From positions 75,582,525-75,646,524 of the forward strand of contig CM070500.1 of the NCBI GenBank assembly GCA_036346375.1: 64,000 nt of DNA, given 5' to 3'. Made by a program: the position numbers and the translations under genes. Origin of the DNA: Guadua angustifolia. Its lineage: Eukaryota > Streptophyta > Magnoliopsida > Poales > Poaceae. This document shows, piece after piece, positions 55,602-64,000 of the stretch. Position 1 is the first letter of the stretch; every line of letters begins with the position of its first letter. The notes below the pieces were generated by a model. The model did not search any database. It saw only the letters and a list, made by a program, of their open reading frames with translations, and was not told where the DNA came from.

Positions 55602-58518
55602 CTACTGGCCGCCATCTGGTTGATTAGAGTTCTGGCCGCTTGATCCGGAAGCAAAGAGCGCGTTGACAAAGGCAGTTGCACCGTCGGTTCCCTACACAAG
55701 AAAATGCAAGATTAGACAATAATATAAGAATGAATGTACCATAAGGAGACAAGTAAGAAACGAACCGCCGGATCTGCAGGTGCTGCAAGTGTTGCAGGCG
55801 GAGTACTGTAAGACGAGGACCCATGTGCCGTTGATCCCTACATAAGGCAACAATTATAGCTAGATTGATCAAATTTTACTAGATTTACAAGTTTTGACAA
55901 AGTTTAGCTAGAAATTAGTAAGTGTAGTTATATTGAGTAAATTTAACTACATTTACAAAGTTTAACTAGAACGGACCAAGTTTAGCAAAAATGAACTAAA
56001 TATCGTTAAATTCATCAAACTTAACTCTAGAGATACTTAGTCTTGCTAGATTCACTAAGTCTTGCTAGAAATGACTAAGTTTAGCTAGATTGACTAAATG
56101 TAGCTAGTTTGAACAAGATTAGGTACAACAAACTAATATTAGCTAGATTGACTAAGTTCAACTCGATTCACAATGTTTAGCAAGAATACCTGAGCTGCAG
56201 GAGGTGCCGGAGGATACATCCCCTATTGTGGCGGTGGCGGCGGCGACTGGAACGGTGGAAAGACAATGTTTTGCCCCATCGCCTGGAACATTGCCTACAA
56301 ATACAATGTATAAGTATTTTGAATTAATATATTCTCTAAATGCAATAGATTGAAGACTCGGACTTACTTGAATCGCCGCTTGCTGTTGTGCCTAGTATGA
56401 AGCGTAGTACTCTTGCTGCGCCCTTGCATAATCATCACGTTGGCGCAGCTCCTCCAGGAGGCCTAGTAACCTCCAACTCCTGCTCGAGGAGCGGCGGCTA
56501 CCAACCCCGAGGTGCAGGGACGAAGAAGATCCTCTCACTCGCACCACCGCCGAGTCGATCACTCCAGTGAATATGGAGTACCTTCAAAATGCGTGACCAC
56601 AAAGGCTTGAGCACTTGAAATTATGACTTCATGAAATTTTAGAAGGTATGACATCTCACCGTCCATGGGCCTTGCCGCCTCCACTAGCATGCACAGCCAC
56701 GCCGTCAGCGGTTCCTTCCTCCAATCATAGTCTTCACCATGGCGCTTGACCATTTCCTCGCCATATTTCTCCTACATAACCAAATCGAGACAATTTAAAT
56801 GGGAGCGCAAATCAAACAACTTAATTTGAATTGGATCAAAATTGTGACCACTAACCACCGATCAATAGTCATTGACCAAGACAACTTTCGAGGTGTGTCG
56901 GGTCTCGACCTTTATGACCTTCCACGTACACTTCAATATCGCTCGATGAACACCGGTCCGAGCCTCCTGTGAACATAAGTTAGGTGCATACATATACTTG
57001 GTAACATGTATTTTGCAAAAGATTGCTACGGCCGGACTTACCATGCGCTTAGCTTTACGATATGTCCATCGGCGCCACACGTGTGCTTTGATTCTTTGCC
57101 TCGGCAGTCTCGGTTCTTTTTTGACTTGGCGATGAACTCAGGTGAAGCCCAACGCTGGCAAAGAGCCTGGTAAGCTTCTGAACGGTCCTCCAACCATGGA
57201 ATCATGACTGCACAAAGATATTAATACATTAAAACAACATTACCAAGAAGCGTTAAACTCAAATAGCTCCAATATTTGTTGTTTTACTGCATGTCTTGTT
57301 CCTCGGTCAAGTAACTTTCGAAGACCCGCGAGTCCTGTTAATTCGTTGCCCTTTAACAGACCTTAAGTAAAGATTTGTTGCTTGAATCCGAGCATTAGAC
57401 AATGCATCTTTGGTCACCCGACGTGCATTTACATGGAAAACTCTACGAGCATGCTTCATGTTTGCACCATTAGCCAAACAGTAACGCTTCGCAATTGTTC
57501 ATCACAAAGAATAGTTAGAATAGTAAAGAATCGGCAGTTGAACCAATACCAAGCGCACAGAGAATCTTACCCAAAAGTCACTCCAAAGCGCCTCGAGCAT
57601 TCAAGTGCTCGGCATTAGGAGCAAGCGGTAATGATCCCAACTAGTAGCAACAAATTGCTCGCCATTGGTCATTGTGACCAACCCGGGGTAGTGCAAGCGC
57701 AGAGGTTACCTAGCACGTAGTTAACTTGCCTATGGTGCCCTCTGTAGTCAAACCCCGAGTCATCCCATGAAGCGCAAGACATATAAATGATATAGTTCCA
57801 GTTAGGAAAGAAATGAAATAAGACATAGTTTAGAAAATACAAACCTATCGCCAACAGTGTGATCACAACCTTGTCCTCCTCCCGTCTGGGCTGGAGGGGG
57901 GCGATATGGCTCCTCCTAAACCTCGGGCGGGCTCGGTAGAGAACCCTCGGTCGTATCCCCACCCATTGGGTCCTCATCCCTTGGCCCACATCGGCCTCCC
58001 CGATCCTCATCGATCCCGGCTACAACAACAATAATAATGAATGAATAAAGAAGATAATAATCAAATAAATTATGAGAATATAACATTCTAGTTTACCTGC
58101 GTCAACATCAGCCTCCTGATCCTCCTCGATCCCAGCTACAACAACAACAATAATGAATGAATAAAGAAGATAATAATCAAATAAATTAAGAGAATATAAC
58201 ATTCTAGTTTACCTGCATCAACATCCATGGCAGCAGCCACTTCTTCCTCCGTCGTCTCATTCTGCGAAATAATACAAGACAGTTATATTTATGTCATATT
58301 TATGTTTTGACATGAAGTACACATCAAAAGCTTAGTTACCTCTCCACTCTGCAAAGGAACACTACGACTCTGCAACTCAGGCTCCACTGGACTCAACAAA
58401 GCACGCTGTCTACTTGCGCTTGAAGCGCTACTACAAACAAGGCCTCCTCGTCGCGCGAACTATTGGACTTCCTCCTACCATCGAGAATCCTTCGCCACCG
58501 CTTGATCGATCGGGGCAT
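55602..58518 (-). pseudogene. CACTA-2 Transposase_24 (TNP1/TNPA-type) gene, multi-exon, frameshifted
   Basis: The start MPRSIKRWRRILDGRRK (58518) follows an acceptor (TTTCAACAG). Visible small exons: NETTEEEVAAAMDVDA (about 58264-58216), then GIEEDQEADVDA (about 58132-58098), each followed by GTAAACTAG donors. Downstream: SWDDSGFDYRG (57750), LAPNAEHLNARGALE (57620), IPWLEDRSEAYQALCQRWAS and KSKKNRDCRGKESKH (57210-57090; cf. Transposase_24), KRHGEDYDWRKEP (56745), and a Pro/Gln-rich C-terminus (FPPFQSPPPPPQ, about 56250) ending NQPDGGQ with stop at 55602. This is the element's probable DNA-binding partner for the transposase. Many introns make some frame changes legitimate, but in-exon stops also occur. 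Confidence 0.68.
58017..58214 (-). repeat. Tandem duplication of a micro-exon with its intron in the Transposase_24 gene
   Basis: The block from ACAACAACAATAATGAATGA through ATAACATTCTAGTTTACCTG is present at about 58023-58100 and again at about 58138-58215, offset about 115 bp. It includes intron sequence, donor and the DVDA-encoding exon end; acceptor and exon start (GID/EEDxG) are also duplicated. Confidence 0.8.
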
Positions 58519-58603
58519 CTGTTGAAAGAAAAATATCAAGTTAGTACAACAACAATAATAATGAGCGAATGAACAAGATAATAAACACACAAAATTACTT
58601 GTC

Positions 58604-61600
58604 AAAATTCATCAATGTCGCGATGATGTAGTCTCCTTCTTTCTAAGGGACGACTTGTTACTTTTTCTTGATTGGTTGTCTTTTCCGTTTCTCAGAATCG
58701 TTATATCTCCACGGTCTCCGACTAAAGAATCGAGACTGGACCAGTCTCTATATCAAAAGTGCTTGGCAATTCTTCATCTTGAAAACCTCAACAACCTCCA
58801 TGGCCTCCGGTGGCTATCAAGATAACCGGCATCACCGGAGTATGTAACCGTTCTCGAGGATTCACTTTGTACACAACCCACCAAGCACTCGGTCTTGTGT
58901 ATAGATATGGCATATAATACACCGCTCAACTTGGTGAGCAAGGATAAAATTGTCATAGCCATGTAGTCATTCGTTGTGTTTGACTTCTACCATCCCATCT
59001 TGGTTTTGATGAGTCCCATGTTTGCTATCAAACCAAACACAATCGAAAAAGACTACTTTGAGCTCCTTATTCCCCGCAAACTTGAACTCGAGGATGTTTT
59101 GAATGATTCCATAGAAATTTGTTTGATCCCTTGTGCATCGATTGCCCTAGTTACAACTCCGATATTTGTTGTGGCGCAAGGGACGACCGACTTCAAATTT
59201 GGTTGAATGGAACCGAAACCCGTTCACATCGTATCGCCCATAGCTTTTAACGATTCTGTGCCATAGGATAGTGAAGCAAGACCTCATGGGACGTTCCCAT
59301 ATTTCACGACCGCCAACAAAATATGATTGAAGTTGTATAAGATTTATAATATATTGAAACGTAACATTACGAGAATATTATAGGATGTGAAGGTGTTACA
59401 TGATCTCGAACCAAGTGATGAAATTAGGGCCCCTATTTATTCCATCCCGACGCATCGTATTAAGTTGCTTGGCGGTTGGTTGACGAATAGGCGTCGATTA
59501 CGCTTATCGAATTCATCGTAAATGAAAGCGTAAATGGATACATAAATGAATGATGTCTTGGCTGACATAGCTTGATTGACATGTACAAAGTAAACGCTTA
59601 CGTGAAATATTGTTCCATCTCTTCCATATTGGAGTACATGTACAAGAAAGCGAGACTTCTTTTCTTCCGAAGTGTAATAGTAAGCGGCAACTACCAGCGG
59701 TAGTACCTCTCCATTGGAAAATCAGAGGTCACTACAAGGTGTCTCTTCATCTACATGGTACCGCATCGTGGGAGCATTGACTTTGTGTTCCTCTGCAAAG
59801 TATACACTCGAGAAGTATGATATCTCTTTTAGAGAAAATGTACGCAATGCACCCTTCAACTCTTGCCTTATTGCCAACCATAGCTCAAGTTTCTTTAAAG
59901 CTCTTTCAATGTGATACATCCACCTATCTTCGAGCAGGGCCACCTACCTTAGCCGAAGGTAGATGAACAAGTAGATGTTGCATTGGATTCAAGAAACCCG
60001 GAGGAATATTTTTCCATCTTGCATACAAGCCTTGGTATCTCTTTCTCCAACCTCTCCATCATGTCTTTCGATATTTCTTTAGCACATAATTGTCTATAGA
60101 AATAACTTAGCTCAACTAGCACCTTCCACACATTATCATTAAGATACCCACGAAACATTACAGGAGTGAGTCTTTCCATGATTATGTGGTAATCGTGGCT
60201 CTTCAACCCATTTAGCTTCCCCATATTCACATTCACAGCTCGTCTCAATCATTGCGTAACCATCGGAAATTTCAATTTCCTCATCCACCTCAACACTTCT
60301 TTCTTTTCTTTAGGTTTAAGGCAAAATGGGAGCGTGGCTTACCCCCCTGCCGGTGAGCTCAAGTGTTGGCGATTCTGATCTCTGCTAAGTCTCTTCAGGC
60401 CTTTAGGTTATCTTTTGTCTTGTCCGTCATATCCATGACCGTGCTTATAATGCTTTCACCAATGTTACGTTCCTGATGCATGTCGTCAATGTTGTGCATC
60501 AGAATCAAGGCCTTCGCATATGGGAGCTTCCATAATCCACAAATGTGAGTCCAGTTGTACTCCTCTCCAAACCCTTCAAACCCATCTTCTTTCTCTACCA
60601 ATTTACTCAGCATATCAGCAATTTCTGGCCCAGTTAGACATTTCGGCGGACCCTTTCTGACAACTGTGTCCTTACGGAAGGCATTCCTCTGGAACCTAAA
60701 GGCGTGTCTCGAGGCGAAACGCCTATGGTGTCGAAATAATGAGATCTTTCCACCATTTACAAGGCGAAAACAATCGGTTATCGAACCACAGATCGGACAT
60801 GTCAAATTTCCATGATGACTCGGCTAGTAAAAATACCATAGGCCATGAAATCATGGACATACCACAAATATGCAACACGAAGGTTGAATTTACATTTCTT
60901 GTAGCGATCATACGCCTCTACCCTGTCCATAATTTTTCACTCTTGATCAAGGGTTTGAGCATCACATTGAGACGCTTTCCGGGATGTTCGGGGCGGTATG
61001 ATGAGGCACAGAACATAAACTCATATTTCATGCAAAGGAAGGTGGAAGGTTGTATGGAATAGCAAAGGCGGCGGCACTAGTATGATGCGGCGGTTGTGTT
61101 GAAAGGCGTGAAACCATCGGCCGCCAACCCAATGCGAACATTTCTCGCATCCTCGCGAAGTCCTCGTCAAAGCTATCTAGAGCCTTCCATGCCTCACTAT
61201 CCGCGGGTGCACCATTACTCGTTGTTCTCACGAACACCTTCTTTGTGCCACCTCATGTGTGCGCACCGTTTTGAGATAAACAACCGCTTGACCTAGGTGT
61301 GAGAGGCATGTACCGAAGTTGCTTGTGTGCAACATCGGTCGTTACCTTTTCACCTTCTTCGTTCACCACCTCGATAAATCTTGGTTTTTTACACACTAAG
61401 CAATGCTTCTCTTTCTCATGCTCCTTCCAGAAAAGCATGCAGTTATCCTTGCACACATCAATCTTCTCATACTTCATACCGAGACCAGACAACAACTTCT
61501 TAGACTGGTACATGTCTCTAGGCATCTTATGATTCACCGGCAGTATATCAGAGATCAATTCCACGAGATCATTATAACAATTATTGGAAAAGAAATACTT

Positions 61601-62077
61601 GGACTTAATGGCCATGAGCCGCGTCACAAAAGCAAGCTGGGTCACTTTCGTGTGTTCGTGCAATAGCTCTTCAGAAGCTTTAAGTAGCTCAAAGAACTCC
61701 CGAACCTCACGTGTTGGCGGATCCTCCGAGTCTACGTTAATCTCTGGACGCAAAGCTTCTAACATCTCTTCCATCCTATCATCGCCCGCCCTATCATCTT
61801 CCTCTTCAACCACAACTTCAGGTCCTTGAGCACGTGACTCACCATGATGTACCCACAACTCAAAGCTTGGCATGAAACCGAACCGACAGTGCGAGACATC
61901 GATTTCTTGTCTGGGGTGGAAATTACGGCACTTGCTGCATGGGCACTTCACCTTAATAAAGATACTAGACATAGAGAAGGCACGGTCGACAAAAGCGGTA
62001 GCCTTGACAGTCCACTCAGTCGAGTGAGCCCCACTTTTCTCCCAACCTTCGTACATCCATCGGCGATCGTCACCCAT
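58604..62077 (-). pseudogene. CACTA-2 TNPD-type transposase (Transposase_21), largely open, frameshifted
   Basis: The likely start is the Met at 62077 (MGDDRRWMYEGWEK), inside an open frame reaching 61253. It contains the transposase-associated domain (CPCSKCRN, about residue 45), an acidic linker, and KHCLVCKKPRF with LRYMPLTPR. After a shift: ADSEAWKALDSFDEDFAR, IPYNLPPS (61028-61237); MSDLWFDN and CPICGSITDC (60805); RHHRRFASRHAFR, GLWKLPYAKALILMHNIDDMHQERN (60395-60700); KLNGLKSHDYHIIMERLTPV (60150-60230); RWMYHIERALKKLE, AEEHKVNAPTMRYHVDEE (59722-59943); the DUF4216-like ILAHQVER (about 58935) and GDAGYLDSHRRP (58800). All are landmarks of CACTA TNPD proteins. The N-terminal 270 residues are uninterrupted; later parts have about five shifts. 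Confidence 0.82.
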
Positions 62078-62190
62078 ACTTGAGGCTATATAGGTTAAAT
62101 CAACAGTTATAAGGTTCATTTTGTTTCTATATATCACGACCCTACATCTATAGGAAAGGATATGTCCTAAACCCACCCAAGAGTGGCTGA

Positions 62191-62355
62191 CAAAGCGCGG
62201 ATTTATGACGAGCTGTAGAGTCCGAATGAAATTTCGGCAGCATAACCCCGTTGTTCTCCACCTGCACGCCCGGATATGGTGCAGGGGAGAACAACAGGGT
62301 TATGACGCCGAAATTTCATTCGCACTCCGTGGCTCGTCATAAATACCGCACTTTG
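62191..62355. repeat. Long inverted repeat upstream of CACTA-2 TNPD (arms ~75 bp)
   Basis: Arms 62191-62266 and 62280-62355 are about 85% complementary around a 13-nt loop. They contain CGAAATTTCATTCG, GAGAACAAC and CGTCATAAAT. A second, short exact palindrome (TCTCACATGTG / CACATGTGAGA) lies at 62396-62420. These sit where the TNPD promoter is expected and may be protein-binding sites or subterminal repeats. Confidence 0.85.
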
Positions 62356-62420
62356 TTATCCACTCGAGGCTGTCAAAAAGGACAATTCGGACGGCACATC
62401 TCACATGTGACACATGTGAG

Positions 62421-64000
62421 ACATGCCGATCCGAAACGGGTGACGCATAGGTTTCGTGACACTATGTGATTTGAAATCAAAAATAAAAATCCGACGATAA
62501 TCCATTACTCAAATATATATTTATAAGCACAAAATGGATATATAAATTATAGGATATCTTCTAAACCATTCTTTGACTATTCCACCCAACGCCATATCAC
62601 AAAAAAACTAAGAAACAAGAAGTTATCATTGCCACTGCAACCATATATGTATATGACTAGTTTGATGACACAAAATTATGGCTATCCAGATGCTATATAT
62701 TTACCAAAACATTTATGGAGTTGACTATCTAGAGATAAATCACAAGCTCCATACCGCAACCCGGTGAGATGATTTTCTGACGATGGCGATCTTGATTAAA
62801 CAAGCATAAAAATGGTATTATCTAGAAACAAAAGAAACTGAACATGTATAGCAATGCCTTCTATACACTTGCTTTCTTTGAGAAATTGAACATGTATAGC
62901 AATGCCTCATTGAGCAGGTAAATTATTGTACATTGCTGTTCTCCTGTGTTTTGCATATTGGGTGCAAGTTCATTAATTGCTACATGCTAAGTATAATTCA
63001 TTTCAATGTTCTGATTAGATTTTTTATTAGCTAAAACAGTTTTTTTTTCTTATATAACTTTGTGTTATGCGGATTGATGTTCTTATTGGGATCTAGATTT
63101 ACTCCGAAGAACTTGGTTCATTGTTTCTATATTAAGATATAGTTTATTTTCTTGTTCCATTTGACATTTTCCAAGTAATATGATGTCGTGAAGTTCGCAT
63201 GGTTTTGGTTCTTTGTGTATCAAGCATGCTATCTTTGGCATTGTATAACATAATTGAAATTCACGGTGGCAAATTTCGGTGAATCTGCAATTACTGTTGA
63301 TGATTTTCTATGGCACTTAAGAGCCTTTATTGTATCAAAAATTAAAACCTTTATTATGGGAGATAATAGTAGCATCTGATTTATTCCAATAAGTAGGACA
63401 AGAATGGAAATGAGCACTAGAGGATAAAGATGATATATAGCTATTTGACATAATTTTGCTCTGAGTGAAAGAAGTGCAACAAACCGAACAAATAATTGTT
63501 GCTAGGGACAAGCTCAAACATTGTTTGAGACTTTCATGGGTTTTATGGAGCTTTGGGAATTGGGAGTCGGTTGTGTCTTATATTACGTATCTCAACTATG
63601 TCGAATAGCACCCAACTATATTCAATGCTATATTTCTTTAAAACAATTTAGCTTGGTAACTCTCCAAGTCTCGAGTAACCTTGAATGTTCATCTTATATT
63701 TTTAAAATGGTATTTACGTGTTATAACCTATTCATTTTTTTATGTTCATCTTTTCAACTCATACAATCCTTCTTTCTTTGTTGTCTCTCGCATATCATCG
63801 AATGAATCTTTATAAACGACCCTTAAATGAGGTAATTAAGATAAGATTTATTTGTTAGTCACCATTATGTTGTTCACAACTAAGTCTTTTCTCCTATTTG
63901 TCTTTGATCGAGTTCTGTGACAAATTTTTTGGATCAGTCATGAAGACTATCCACACAGATTCAACCTCTACACGGGCTTTGTAGATGCACGTGAAGCGAA
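62421..64000. other. AT-rich sequence with no recognised gene
   Basis: Short frames only (63229-63517 minus, 63521-63805 plus), none with a known motif. A 31-bp segment starting GAACATGTATAGCAATGCCT is present twice (about 62839 and 62887). It may be the untranslated end of CACTA-2 or host DNA. Confidence 0.45.

Larger units (their letters stand above)
54829..62420 (-). mobile_element. CACTA-2 (En/Spm) element, minus orientation, distal end not found
   Basis: The left end carries CACTATAGTAATCCCGC (54880, with a duplicated copy CACTATATAGTAATCCCGC at 54829), preceded by TTA in both cases. It then runs into GCCGACGTTAATTA subterminal repeats to about 55330. On the minus strand come TNPD (62077-about 58604) and then the Transposase_24 gene (58518-55602), then the terminal repeats. 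A long inverted repeat (62191-62355) lies upstream of TNPD. No matching CACTA terminus or 'ttaattaacgtcgg' repeat was found at the right, so that border is uncertain and may be deleted or beyond 62.4 kb. Confidence 0.78.

Overview
The window looks like nuclear DNA of a grass (Poaceae). It holds one small intron-containing host gene with strongly GC-rich exons, set among many transposable elements of typical grass families. I infer the lineage from the Tekay/Del-like LTR, the Stowaway-like and hAT-like MITEs, the CACTA (En/Spm) elements with paired TNPD and Transposase_24 genes, and a Mutator-like element (MULE) carrying a plant mobile domain gene. No species can be named from the sequence alone.

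Layout. About 0-7.1 kb: AT-rich sequence with a degenerate tandem repeat, split by a 3.16 kb solo LTR with a perfect 5-bp target-site duplication (TSD). 7.14-17.05 kb: a 9.9 kb MULE with ~115-bp terminal inverted repeats (TIRs) and three minus-strand coding units: a MuDR-type transposase, a plant mobile domain (PMD) protein and a candidate GRF-type zinc-finger protein. It also holds tandem repeats and a perfect 42-bp hairpin. 17-21.7 kb: intergenic DNA with small non-autonomous elements. 21.75-33.75 kb: a CACTA region with TNPD then a Transposase_24/ULP1-like gene, both plus strand, among four arrays of short palindromic repeats. It may be one 12 kb element or two related ones. 34-38.9 kb: local tandem repeats, a 521-bp MULE MITE (9-bp TSD) and a 256-bp Stowaway-like MITE. 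38.89-42.25 kb: a hAT element with a perfect 8-bp TSD and a frameshifted transposase. 42.6-46.9 kb: a second, partial MULE that shares the GRF region with the first. 49.0-50.4 kb: two hAT-like MITEs in opposite orientation, each with a perfect 8-bp TSD. 50.53-51.35 kb: a 5'-truncated LINE. 51.75-53.81 kb: the host gene, a three-exon NAC transcription factor of 318 aa with TATA box and AATAAA. 54.35-54.56 kb: a DUF1618-like fragment. 54.83-62.4 kb: a minus-strand CACTA element (TNPD, then a Transposase_24 gene). 62.5-64 kb: nothing recognised.

How the genes work together. The NAC gene is the only coding sequence here that reads without a break. All transposon genes carry small frameshifts or stops, though family motifs continue from frame to frame, so none can be assumed active as written. 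In the MULE, transposase, PMD and GRF units share one strand and probably form one mobile package. In both CACTA regions the catalytic TNPD gene lies upstream of the DNA-binding (Transposase_24) gene in the same orientation, the usual autonomous layout. Functional assignments rest on motifs recognised by eye; no database search was run.
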